This document shows positions 19,647 through 27,765 of a stretch of DNA of 64,000 nt, piece by piece. How positions within the stretch are numbered: the first letter of the stretch is position 1; each line of letters begins with the position of its first letter. Location: assembly GCF_004357765.1 (NCBI RefSeq), contig NZ_SMTE01000019.1:32076-96075 (forward strand), written 5' to 3'. The notes below the pieces were generated by a model. It saw only the letters and a list, made by a program, of their open reading frames with translations, did not search any database and was not told the origin of the DNA. The DNA comes from Pseudomonas putida (GTDB lineage: Bacteria > Pseudomonadota > Gammaproteobacteria > Pseudomonadales > Pseudomonadaceae). The translations under genes and the position numbers were made by a program.

Positions 19647-21470
19647 ATGTCCCAAGCTTTCGATGCCAGTGCCTTCCTGGCGACCTGCAGCGGCCGTCCG
19701 GGCGTCTACCGGATGTTCGATGCCCAGGCGCGCCTGCTCTACGTGGGCAAAGCCAAAAACCTCAAAAAGCGCCTGGCCAGCTACTTCCGCAAAGCGGGGC
19801 TGGCGCCCAAGACCGCCGCCCTGGTCGCTCGCATCGCCCAGGTCGAGACCACTATCACTGGTAACGAGACCGAAGCGCTGCTGCTCGAGCAGACGCTGAT
19901 CAAGGAATGGCGTCCGCCCTACAACATCCTGTTGCGTGACGACAAATCCTATCCGTATGTATTTCTGTCCGATGGCCAATTTCCTCGGCTTGGCATCCAC
20001 CGTGGCGCGAAGAAAGCCAAGGGTCGTTATTTCGGTCCCTATCCGAGCGCGGGTGCCATTCGTGAAAGCCTGAGCCTGCTGCAGAAGGCCTTCTCGGTGC
20101 GCCAGTGCGAAGACAGCTACTACGCCAACCGCACCCGCCCGTGCCTGCAGTACCAGATAAAGCGCTGCAAGGGGCCTTGCACCGGCCTGGTCTCGGCTGA
20201 GGAATATGCCGAAGACGTGCGCCACTCGGTGATGTTCCTCGAAGGCCGTAGCCAGCAACTGGGCAACGAGCTCAATGCCGAGATGGAAAAGGCCGCCATG
20301 GCCTTGAACTTCGAGAAGGCCGCCGAGCTACGTGACCAGATCGCCCTGCTGCGTCGGGTGCAGGACCAGCAGTACATGGAAGGCGGCTCTGGCGACGTCG
20401 ATGTCGTCGCTGCCTTCGTCAACCCGGGCGGTGCCTGCGTGCACCTGATCAGCGTGCGTGGCGGCAGGGTGTTGGGCAGCAAGAACTTCTTCCCGCAGGT
20501 GGGCATCGAGGAAGAAGTGAGCGAGGTCATGGCCGCGTTTCTCTCCCAGTACTATCTGGGCAATGTCGAACGTGAGCTGCCAAGCGAGTTGATCGTCAAC
20601 GTCGTGCACGAGGATTTTGCGGCACTCTGCGAAGCGCTGCAGACCCTCAGCGGCCGCGAGCTGCAGATCAGCCATCGGGTGCGCGGTACCCGTGCCCGCT
20701 GGCAACAGTTGGCGGTGACCAACGCCGAGCAGGCGCTCAACGCGCGTCTGGCCAACCGCCAGCACATGGCCGCGCGCTTCGAGGCCCTGGCCGAGGTGCT
20801 GGGCCTGGACGAAGTGCCGCAACGCCTGGAGTGCTATGACATCAGCCACTCCAGCGGTGAAGCCACCGTTGCCAGCTGCGTGGTGTTCGGGCCCGAGGGA
20901 CCGATCAAGTCGGATTACCGGCGCTTCAATATCGAAGGCGTCACCGCGGGTGATGACTACGCTGCCATGCACCAGGCGCTGACCCGTCGCTACGGACGGA
21001 TCAAGGAGGGCGAAGGCAAGCTACCTGACGTGCTGCTGGTGGATGGCGGCAAGGGCCAGTTGAACATGGCGCGCGAGGTGATGCAGGAGCTGGCCTTCAA
21101 CGACTTGACCCTGCTCGGGGTGGCCAAAGGGGTGACGCGCAAGGCCGGCTTCGAGACCCTGTACCTGAACGATGTGACCCACGAGTTCACCCTCAAGGGC
21201 GACAACCCGGCACTGCACCTGATCCAGCAGATCCGCGACGAGGCCCACCGCTTCGCCATCACCGGCCACCGCGCCCGTCGCGGCAAGGCCCGGCGTGTGT
21301 CGAGCCTGGAGGACGTGGCGGGGGTCGGCCCCAAGCGCCGCCGCGACCTGCTCAAGCATTTCGGCGGTCTGCAGGAGCTCAGCCGCGCCAGTATCGATGA
21401 GATCGCCAAGGCGCCGGGCATCAGTAAAAAGCTTGCCGAGTCGATTTATGCCAGCCTGCATAGCGAGTAG
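19647..21470 (+). CDS. uvrC: UvrABC excinuclease subunit C
   Basis: This 607-residue nuclease makes both incisions in nucleotide excision repair. Domains in order: GIY-YIG endonuclease ([20 protein letters not shown], residues about 14-33), cysteine-rich linker ([10 protein letters not shown]), UVR motif ([15 protein letters not shown], about 220), RNase H-like domain ([16 protein letters not shown] ... VDGGKGQL) and a C-terminal tandem helix-hairpin-helix ([19 protein letters not shown]). All catalytic regions appear intact. Translationally close to gacA. Confidence 0.97.
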   Translation: MSQAFDASAFLATCSGRPGVYRMFDAQARLLYVGKAKNLKKRLASYFRKAGLAPKTAALVARIAQVETTITGNETEALLLEQTLIKEWRPPYNILLRDDKSYPYVFLSDGQFPRLGIHRGAKKAKGRYFGPYPSAGAIRESLSLLQKAFSVRQCEDSYYANRTRPCLQYQIKRCKGPCTGLVSAEEYAEDVRHSVMFLEGRSQQLGNELNAEMEKAAMALNFEKAAELRDQIALLRRVQDQQYMEGGSGDVDVVAAFVNPGGACVHLISVRGGRVLGSKNFFPQVGIEEEVSEVMAAFLSQYYLGNVERELPSELIVNVVHEDFAALCEALQTLSGRELQISHRVRGTRARWQQLAVTNAEQALNARLANRQHMAARFEALAEVLGLDEVPQRLECYDISHSSGEATVASCVVFGPEGPIKSDYRRFNIEGVTAGDDYAAMHQALTRRYGRIKEGEGKLPDVLLVDGGKGQLNMAREVMQELAFNDLTLLGVAKGVTRKAGFETLYLNDVTHEFTLKGDNPALHLIQQIRDEAHRFAITGHRARRGKARRVSSLEDVAGVGPKRRRDLLKHFGGLQELSRASIDEIAKAPGISKKLAESIYASLHSE

Positions 21471-21503
21471 AATGCCGGGTTCAACCTGCAGCCAGTCGTG
21501 CCG

Positions 21504-22064
21504 ATGAATATTCCAAACCTGCTCACCGTACTACGCGTCCTGCTCATTCCGATCTTCATCCTGCTGTTCTACATGCCGTACCACTGGAGCTACCTGGCCG
21601 CCAGTACCGTGTTCGCCATTGCCGCCGCCACCGACTGGCTGGACGGCTACCTGGCGCGCCGGCTGCAGCAGAGCACGCCGTTCGGCGCGTTTCTCGACCC
21701 GGTTGCCGACAAGCTGATGGTGGCTGTCGCCCTGGTGCTGCTGGTGCAGGTACACGCCAATTTCTGGCTCACTTTGCCGGCGGCGGTGATCATCGGTCGT
21801 GAGATTGTGGTCTCGGCCTTGCGCGAATGGATGGCCGAACTGGGGGCGAGGGCGCATGTGGCCGTGTCGAGCCTGGGCAAATGGAAGACCGCGGCGCAGA
21901 TGCTGGCGCTGGTGATTCTGCTGGGCAACCCGCCGCTGCTGACCTTCTGGGTGGTGCTTGGCTATGGCCTGCTTTTGGTGGCAGCCGCGCTGACCCTGTG
22001 GTCGATGTTCCACTACCTGCTGGCCGCCTGGCCGCATCTGCGCGAAGGTTCGGGGCAGAAATAA
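21504..22064 (+). CDS. pgsA: CDP-diacylglycerol-glycerol-3-phosphate 3-phosphatidyltransferase
   Basis: This 186-residue inner-membrane enzyme makes phosphatidylglycerophosphate, the committed step to phosphatidylglycerol and cardiolipin. The CDP-alcohol phosphotransferase motif is intact: [10 protein letters not shown] ... G ... FLDPVADK at residues about 44-70, with hydrophobic helices around it. The ATG at 21504 ([16 protein letters not shown]) is preferred to a GTG two codons earlier. It follows uvrC by 33 nt in the known gacA-uvrC-pgsA order. Confidence 0.96.
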   Translation: MNIPNLLTVLRVLLIPIFILLFYMPYHWSYLAASTVFAIAAATDWLDGYLARRLQQSTPFGAFLDPVADKLMVAVALVLLVQVHANFWLTLPAAVIIGREIVVSALREWMAELGARAHVAVSSLGKWKTAAQMLALVILLGNPPLLTFWVVLGYGLLLVAAALTLWSMFHYLLAAWPHLREGSGQK

Positions 22065-22084
22065 AGTTTTTTTGAATCAAGGGG

Positions 22085-22112
22085 TTGACGCGGTTTTCCA
22101 GATCGCTAGAAT
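22085..22112 (+). promoter_or_regulatory. Sigma-70 promoter of tRNA-Gly
   Basis: TTGACG at 22085-22090 and TAGAAT at 22107-22112 are separated by 16 nt, placing the start about 8-10 nt before the mature tRNA. Confidence 0.75.
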
Positions 22113-22127
22113 GGCACCCATCACGAC

Positions 22128-22203
<76 letters not shown>

Positions 22204-22245
22204 AATATAGATGTAAAGATTTCCTTGGGAGTCTGTGCATCATTG

Positions 22246-22271
22246 AAAAAAGGGCCGAAAGGCCCTTTTTT
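22246..22271 (+). terminator. Rho-independent terminator after tRNA-Gly
   Basis: A perfect 11-bp stem AAAAAAGGGCC / GGCCCTTTTTT with a GAAA loop. The flanking A and T runs mean it can work in both directions, serving both the tRNA and the converging GNAT relic. Confidence 0.9.
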
Positions 22272-22276
22272 CGTTC

Positions 22277-22525
22277 TCAGCTCAGCCGCTTCTCGAAGTA
22301 AACACGTTTGAATCCCTCTTCCAGCCGGTTAGCGGCTCTGACGTAACCGAGACTCGGATAGATCGCGAGGTTGGCGGTCATCTTCTCATTGGTAGGCAGG
22401 ACTGCCACGCTCTCCAGCAGTACATGCCCCTCCTGGGCGTAGAGCACGATCAAACCCTGGACGTAGGCCTGTTCGGCGCAGTCTCTGATATCTGGCTGAT
22501 CACGGACTTCGGCTAACCGGATCAT
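22277..22525 (-). pseudogene. GNAT acetyltransferase relic with two in-frame internal deletions
   Basis: The 82-residue reading (start at 22525, MIRLAEVRDQPDIRDCAEQA) aligns in three blocks with what I know of an N-acetyltransferase of about 150 residues: the N-terminal block, a middle strand block QGLIVLYAQEGHVLLESVAV and the C-terminal block NEKMTANLAIYPSLGY. The stretch expected after AEQAY (about 30-40 residues) and the one after AVLP (about 30 residues, including the acetyl-CoA-binding Q/R-x-x-G-x-G/A loop) are missing. Without the cofactor loop, activity is very unlikely. The frame is intact across both joins, and it can be extended upstream to 22603. Confidence 0.65.
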
Positions 22526-22674
22526 ACTGCTATCGGTCTCCTGGTTCTCGAGCAGCTCACACAAAACTGTACAGCCAATGTGCATGTCTGGAAGTACCGC
22601 CACCGTCTGACACTTATCACACTGTGCCCAAGGTTGTTCCGAACTTCATTGCATCATGGGCCGAGGAGTCAGAT

Positions 22675-23433
22675 ATGTCCGCTAAATTCATCGATCAGGT
22701 TGCCGTCGTGACGGGTGGGTCCACCGGCATCGGATTTGCGATCGCTCAGGGACTTATAGCCGAGGGGGCCAAGCGTGTGTACATCACCGGACGGTCTGCT
22801 GACACCTTGCAGGCGGCGGTCGACAGGCTGGGGAGCAAGTCCGTTGCAGTCCAATCGGATGTCTCGCGTCAAGCCGATCTGGATCGGCTCAAGGCAACGA
22901 TCGAAGGCCAGGACGATCAGTTGGACGTGGTGTTCGCCAACGCGGGAATCTGCGAGAAGAATCCACTAGGCGAGACCAGCGAGGCCGCGTACTACAGCAT
23001 GTTTGACATCAACGTCAAAGGCGTTTTCTTCAGCGTACAGACGCTGTTGCCGTTGTTGAAGGACGGCGCTTCGATTGTCTTGACGGCTTCGATCTGCTCC
23101 AGCAACGGCATGGAAGGACTGAGCCTCTACAACGCGTCCAAGGCCGCGGTCCGCTCCTTTGCTCGCACCTGGGCGAATGAACTCAGACACCGCAGGATTC
23201 GAGCGAATGTATTGAGCCCAGGGTTCACCCGCACTCCACTGATGGACAACAGCCTGAAGCTCAGTGACAAGGAAATTGCTGCATTGCGCCAGCACGTCGA
23301 ACAGATCACGCCGCTGGGGTACATGGCCCAGCCTGAAGAAGTCGCAAGTTCCGCGCTTTTCCTGGCTTGCGCCGATGCCAGGTATGTCAATGGCGTGGAA
23401 TTGATGGTGGACGGCGGTCTGTCGCAGATCTGA
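22675..23433 (+). CDS. Short-chain dehydrogenase/reductase (SDR)
   Basis: This is a 252-residue classical SDR that oxidises or reduces a hydroxyl/keto group with NAD(P). The cofactor motif TGGSTGIGFAIA is at about residues 13-24, FANAGICEKN is the NNAG-like site, the catalytic Ser is in VLTASICSS, and the catalytic Tyr/Lys are in LYNASKAAV (YxxxK). The C-terminal MVDGGLSQI is typical. The ATG at 22675 has GAGGAG upstream. The residue after TGGSTGIG and an acidic-free ITGRS loop suggest NADP. It is followed by a SnoaL-like gene, and together they resemble a small catabolic or detoxifying pair of unknown substrate. Confidence 0.88.
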   Translation: MSAKFIDQVAVVTGGSTGIGFAIAQGLIAEGAKRVYITGRSADTLQAAVDRLGSKSVAVQSDVSRQADLDRLKATIEGQDDQLDVVFANAGICEKNPLGETSEAAYYSMFDINVKGVFFSVQTLLPLLKDGASIVLTASICSSNGMEGLSLYNASKAAVRSFARTWANELRHRRIRANVLSPGFTRTPLMDNSLKLSDKEIAALRQHVEQITPLGYMAQPEEVASSALFLACADARYVNGVELMVDGGLSQI

Positions 23434-23512
23434 ATAATTCTTCGGCACCGGAGCAGCCCCATACAGGGCTGTTTCGTTCTGCACTGCAAATTCTACCTTT
23501 CTGGAGTACTGC

Positions 23513-23992
23513 ATGGACATCGAAGCCCTCACCGCCCGATTGGATGCATTGGAAAGTCGCATCGCGATCGAGACGCTCATCGCCACCTACGCACACGCAT
23601 TCGACCGCATCGACAGGAAGCTTCTTCAGGGCATCTGGCACGCCGAGTCGACGCTGGACCTGCCGGGATTCGGCAGCGCGACGAGTCGCGACGAAATTCT
23701 GCAGATGGCCGAGAACAGCTGGCGGCAGATGCCGCACATGCACCACTGGATGGCCAACCCTTTGATCGAGATTGAGGGGGATAGTGCATCGGCTACCGTC
23801 GCTGCAGATTGCCTGTTCTACGACATCGACAAAGGCCCTATCCAAGTCAGCGGGCTGTATCACGACAGGTTTGAACGCCGTGAGGGCAAGTGGGCTTTCC
23901 GCTCCAGAGGCTTCGAACTGCACTTGCTGGCACCGCTGAACGACTGGTTAGCCATTGCCGGGGAAGAGCTGGCCTGGTCCGAGCCGCGCTAG
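23513..23992 (+). CDS. SnoaL-like (NTF2-fold) protein
   Basis: This 159-residue protein of the NTF2/SnoaL superfamily (cyclases, dehydratases and dioxygenase small subunits share the fold) has the pattern RIAIETLIATYAHAFDRIDR ... LDLPGFGSATSRDEILQM ... HHWMANPLIEIEGDSASATV ... SGLYHDRFERREGKWAF. It lies 79 nt after the SDR gene and is likely co-transcribed. The conserved Asp/His pockets hint at an enzyme, but the reaction cannot be assigned. Confidence 0.75.
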   Translation: MDIEALTARLDALESRIAIETLIATYAHAFDRIDRKLLQGIWHAESTLDLPGFGSATSRDEILQMAENSWRQMPHMHHWMANPLIEIEGDSASATVAADCLFYDIDKGPIQVSGLYHDRFERREGKWAFRSRGFELHLLAPLNDWLAIAGEELAWSEPR

Positions 23993-23995
23993 GCT

Positions 23996-24374
23996 TCAGA
24001 TACCACTGAACCAGTTGTAGCCCTGGTCCTCCCAATACCCGCCGGGATTATCGTTGCTGACGAAGATCTCGACGATATGCTTGGGATTCTTGAACCCCAG
24101 TTTGGTCGGTACTCTGACCCGCAACGGATAGCCGTATTCCGGCGGCAAGGCGACTTCACCGTAGTCCAGGGCCAACAATGTCTGTGGGTGCAGGGCGCTG
24201 GCCATGTCGAGGCTTGAATAGTAGCGGTCGGCACATTTGAAACCAACGAACCCGGCATGCGCCGACCGTCAGGCTGCCACGCAAGAACTGTCGGCGCTGG
24301 AGGCTTTCAAGTTGCCAGCGCTGGGCCGGCTCAAGCTCAATGCGCGCCGTTGGGCGTCGCTTCGGCAGGTTCAT
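23996..24374 (-). pseudogene. Molybdopterin-dependent oxidoreductase with its middle deleted
   Basis: The N-terminus starts at 24374 with MNLPKRRPTARIELEPAQRW and a Tat-type signal LQRRQFLRGSL. At about 24258-24262 the reading jumps: in another frame it continues AGFVGFKCADRYYSSLDMAS, then ALHPQTLLALDYGE ... KLGFKNPKHIVEIFVSND and ends GYNWFSGI. That second block is the C-terminal part of the sulfite-oxidase/YedY-like fold. Roughly 100-150 residues including the Moco-ligating cysteine are absent and the frames do not match, so this is a dead gene. Its start overlaps the stop of the cytochrome b561 relic by ATGA, the remains of translational coupling. Confidence 0.75.
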
Positions 24375-24987
24375 GTTCGGTTTTCTCCTCTCGTGTCCTC
24401 ACGCTTGCCACCAGTGATCATCGGCAGAAAGGTTTTCGGGACCAACAACACCATCGCAACGTGCACAACGACAAACGCACCGATGGCCGCCATCGCGGTG
24501 AAGTGCACGTAGCGTGCAGTGTCGTAGCCGCCCAGCAGTGCAACCAGCATCTGAAGCTGGACCGGCTTCCAGATCGCCAAGCCCGATGCCGCGATCAGCA
24601 CACCCGCCGCCAGCACCAGCCAATACATCAGGCGCTGCAACGCGTTGTACACGCCGTGCTCGTGCTTGAGTTCAAAGCGCAATGCCGCCCGCAAATCCCG
24701 CCCCACGGAGCAGGCCGTCACGGGCAGCAGGTCGCGCTGGAAATGCCGGCTGGCCAGGCCGTGGATCAGGTAGAGCAAGCCATTGATGACCAGCACCCAC
24801 ATGAATGCGAAGTGCCAGGCGAGGGAGCCAGCCAGCCACCCACCGTCAGCTCGACAGGAAACCTGAACTCGAGCAACGGCGAGGCGTTATAGATGGCCCA
24901 GCCGCTCATGAACATGCACACCATGCACTGAGCGTTGAGCCAATGCATCAAGCGGACGGGCCAGGGGTGGATACGGATTTGTTTCAT
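24371..24987 (-). pseudogene. Cytochrome b561-type membrane subunit, frameshifted
   Basis: The N-terminal block in one frame is MKQIRIHPWPVRLMHWLNAQ, then CMVCMFMSGWAIYN (heme-ligand His in the first helix). After VGGWLA the frame is lost; the neighbouring frame resumes at WLAGSLAWHFAFMWVLVING and continues through four more membrane helices to MITGGKREDTRGENRT. The shift falls on a tandem AGCC tract (24826-24837); one more 4-nt unit would restore a single frame of about 207 residues. The product would have passed electrons from the membrane to the adjacent molybdopterin enzyme. Both partners are broken, arguing for decay rather than sequencing error. Confidence 0.75.
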
Positions 24988-25065
24988 GCTGCCACCTTGC
25001 GCGATGGTCTGAATCGACAGACCCACGCGTGGTCAGGGTGACCACGCATCAGGCCGTCTGCAGGC

Positions 25066-25677
25066 TTACATCGGTGGCTGGAAGCCGTTCTTACCGACGG
25101 CGACACCGCGGGCGGTCTTGCCGTCTTCGGCAGGAAACACCACGACCTTGGCGCCTTTGACCAGCTCCTGGGTCGAGCCTGGTTCGATGAACGCGATCGG
25201 TACGTCGTCAGGTACCACAAGCTCTTTGGTGCCGCCCTTGTACTTGACGCTCAAGGTGCGGCCATTAGCGCTGGAGAGCTTACCCACCGTACCGTTGGTC
25301 ATGGTGCCGGTACTTCCGTCGGCATTCTGCCAGCCATAGTGACCCTCGCCGCTTCCCTTGAGTCGGGCATCGAAGACCGTGACTTCCAGTGCTTTAAGGG
25401 TGCCGTTGGCCTGGGGGATAGCAGCCGACCCTACGAAGCTGTCGGTCTTGATCGAGGCAAGGTCGGCGTGTGAAGCGCTGACCACACCGGTCTTGTCGCT
25501 CATTGCGATGCTTTGGTGCATGCCGGAGCGGGTGGTGAAGCTCAAGGTGTTGTTGCTGAAATCTTCAACCCCCCCCCGCAGTGGTTTGATCACCGGCATA
25601 TCTGCCGCACTGGCGAGGAGCGTGGCAGCCGCCATGCAGATTCCGAACGAGCTGGACAGGACGTTCTTCATTTTCAT
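25066..25677 (-). CDS. Exported protein of unknown function
   Basis: This 203-residue protein has a signal peptide (MKMKNVLSSSFGICMAAATL, then LASAADMP, cleavage after ASA). The mature part is small, polar and beta-rich with glycine-spaced segments (HYGWQNADGSTGTMTNGTVG, VVPDDVPIAFIEPG), resembling small periplasmic beta-barrel proteins. It sits first in the leftward operon followed by the broken cytochrome b561 and molybdopterin genes, so it probably belonged to that redox module, and it alone has stayed intact. Confidence 0.75.
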   Translation of the reverse strand: MKMKNVLSSSFGICMAAATLLASAADMPVIKPLRGGVEDFSNNTLSFTTRSGMHQSIAMSDKTGVVSASHADLASIKTDSFVGSAAIPQANGTLKALEVTVFDARLKGSGEGHYGWQNADGSTGTMTNGTVGKLSSANGRTLSVKYKGGTKELVVPDDVPIAFIEPGSTQELVKGAKVVVFPAEDGKTARGVAVGKNGFQPPM

Positions 25678-25773
25678 CGGGACATTTCCTCTGTTTGAAG
25701 TCCCTTGATGCTAAGTTCCGTCCTGGCACTCGAAGATGACCGGCCGATTACATTTGCGTCAAGATTGGTCAGA

Positions 25774-26625
25774 TCAAGGGCCCAGCATGTCGACGGCGAG
25801 ATCGGCCAGGGCGCGAAGCCGATCCATCTGGCGCATGTCGTGGTGGTAGCCCATCCAGATATCGCGCCCAGGTGGCTGGCCACCGATGTCCTGCAGCCGC
25901 AAATAGGGCAGCTTGTCGCCCAGTGGGCGGGGTAACACCGCCACCCCCAGCCCCATGCCGCACATTTGTGCTTGGACCGTCCGGCTGCTGCTGGTGAATA
26001 CGGTCTTGGCGCGGGGGAACAGCTCCTGCAACCAGCGTACGTCGGGATAATGGGCCTGGGCGGTGTTCATCGTGATCAGTCCCAGGCCATCACCCTCGTT
26101 CGACGCAGTAAGTGGCAGATCGGCGGCGCTGTAGAGGCCATAGTTCATCGTCATCAAGCGGCGTTGCACGATGTCCGGTTCAGTGAACGGAACGATGCGA
26201 AAGGCGATGTCGGCATCGCGACGTGAGAGGTCGAACAATCGATGGCCCGGGATCACTTCCGGGACGATCAAGGGATAACGCCGGTTTAGTTCCCCGAGCA
26301 CGGGGGATAGCACGTAGCCGGCGAACCAGTCTGCCGAGGAGATGCGCAGCAGCCCTTCAGGTTGGTCGCTGTCACCGGCAATGTGTCGCTCGATGGCCAG
26401 CGCGTTTTGTTCCATTTCTTGCGCCAGGCGCAGGATCTTGTCACCGCTGTCGGTCAAGACCAGCGCTTGTCCGACACGACGAAAGAACACCTGTCCGCTG
26501 GCCTGCTCCAGCGCATTGAGCCGCCGCCCCACGGTGGGATGGCTCACCCCCAGTTGTTTCGCGGCAGCGCCGAGGGAGCCGGTGCGGACAATTGCCAGGA
26601 AGACGCGCAAGTCGTTCCAGTCCAT
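25774..26625 (-). CDS. LysR-family transcriptional regulator
   Basis: This 283-residue regulator has its helix-turn-helix at residues about 4-60 (DLRVFLAIVRTGSLGAAAKQ, VSHPTVGRRLNALEQ) and the effector domain after it. The start MDWNDLRVFLAIVR at 26625 is the usual one for this subgroup; the frame is open further upstream without family sequence. It is divergent from the NAD-dependent dehydrogenase 114 nt away, the likely regulatory target. Confidence 0.9.
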   Translation of the reverse strand: MDWNDLRVFLAIVRTGSLGAAAKQLGVSHPTVGRRLNALEQASGQVFFRRVGQALVLTDSGDKILRLAQEMEQNALAIERHIAGDSDQPEGLLRISSADWFAGYVLSPVLGELNRRYPLIVPEVIPGHRLFDLSRRDADIAFRIVPFTEPDIVQRRLMTMNYGLYSAADLPLTASNEGDGLGLITMNTAQAHYPDVRWLQELFPRAKTVFTSSSRTVQAQMCGMGLGVAVLPRPLGDKLPYLRLQDIGGQPPGRDIWMGYHHDMRQMDRLRALADLAVDMLGP

Positions 26626-26739
26626 GACGTACCTCGCACAAAGATGAACGGCGAAGATGCAGCAATGGCAGTCCCGTCGCAACCCTTGCAACGGCACAGT
26701 GACGACTACAGGCCTGTATTGCGGGCGAGGAGAGCTGGC

Positions 26740-27609
26740 ATGGACATTGGTTTCGTGGGAGTTGGTAGCATGGCGCAGGCGATGATCCCGTTGCTGTTAC
26801 GGGCGGGTTATCGAGTGGGCGTCTGGAACCGCAGCGCCGGGTCGCTATCTGGATTGGGAGACGTTGGTGTATTGCCGTCGGCGTCTGCAGCGTTGCAGGC
26901 ACCTGTGGTCATCAGCATGCTGGCCGACGATCAAGCAGTGAAAGAGGTCTTGCTGGCTCCGGGAGTCTTGCAGGGCGCGGCCAAGGGCTGCATTCATATC
27001 GTGATGTCGACGCTTTCGCCTGCGCTCATCGAGCAGTTGGCGAGCCAACATGAGGCGTTCGGGCTCGGTCTGGTCGCAGCCCCGGTTTTCGGTATCCCTG
27101 CAGTGGCCGCCAGGGGCGAACTGAATATCTTGGCTGCTGGCGATCCAGCAGCCATCGAGCGGGTGCAGCCGGTGCTCGATGTGCTCGGCAAACATACCTG
27201 GCGGCTGGGTGACCGGCCGGTGCAGGCCTGCATTGCCAAGGTCGCGGGCAACATGATGATCAGTCAGGCCATCGAGGCCCTGGCCGAAGCCAGTCATCTT
27301 ACCGAGCGTCACGGCCTGAGCGCGCAGGCATTCATCGAGGTGGTCACCCAGACCCTGTTTGCCTGCCCGAGCTATCAGCGTTACGGACTCAATATAGTCA
27401 ACGGTCGCTACGAGCCCGGCTTCAAGCTTTCCCTCGGCCTCAAGGACGTCGACCTCGCGTTGGCTGCCGGTCAGGCCCAGGGGCTTTCTCTTCCGGCTGC
27501 TAGCGCGGTGCGTCGCCGAATGGCGGCTGCGCTGGAGAGAGGGCTTGGCAGCCAGGATTGGTCAGTGCTGGCGACGGTGGCCGACGATCTGAGTGAAAGG
27601 GGCGCTTAG
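26740..27609 (+). CDS. NAD(P)-dependent beta-hydroxyacid dehydrogenase family protein
   Basis: This 289-residue protein of the 3-hydroxyisobutyrate / tartronate-semialdehyde reductase family has the Rossmann motif IGFVGVGSMAQAMI at the N-terminus, the substrate-binding segment (normally DAPVSGG) degenerated to AAPVFGIPAVAARG, and the catalytic lysine region IAKVAGNMMISQAIEALAEA with Lys in the K-x-x-x-N pattern. GCGAGGAGAG precedes the ATG. The changed substrate loop points to the imine-reductase-like or otherwise divergent branch of the family. Confidence 0.85.
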   Translation: MDIGFVGVGSMAQAMIPLLLRAGYRVGVWNRSAGSLSGLGDVGVLPSASAALQAPVVISMLADDQAVKEVLLAPGVLQGAAKGCIHIVMSTLSPALIEQLASQHEAFGLGLVAAPVFGIPAVAARGELNILAAGDPAAIERVQPVLDVLGKHTWRLGDRPVQACIAKVAGNMMISQAIEALAEASHLTERHGLSAQAFIEVVTQTLFACPSYQRYGLNIVNGRYEPGFKLSLGLKDVDLALAAGQAQGLSLPAASAVRRRMAAALERGLGSQDWSVLATVADDLSERGA

Positions 27610-27630
27610 CGCAATTCTTTCACCGGATAC

Positions 27631-27657
27631 CCTTGCTCCGGATCATCCGGAGCAAGG
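27631..27657. terminator. 13-bp perfect palindrome between convergent genes
   Basis: CCTTGCTCCGGAT and its exact complement flank a single central base. It lies 21 nt after the dehydrogenase stop and 108 nt from the stop of the converging efflux gene. There is no T run, so it may be a weak terminator or an mRNA 3'-end stabiliser. Confidence 0.5.
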
Positions 27658-27765
27658 CGCTCCCAGGACCTTGCACAGGGTCCGCATCCGAGGCGTCAAG
27701 TTGCTTTCCAGCAGAGGCTCGAGTGCTGGGCCATGCTTGTAGTAGGCAGATCGCCGGACATGCGT

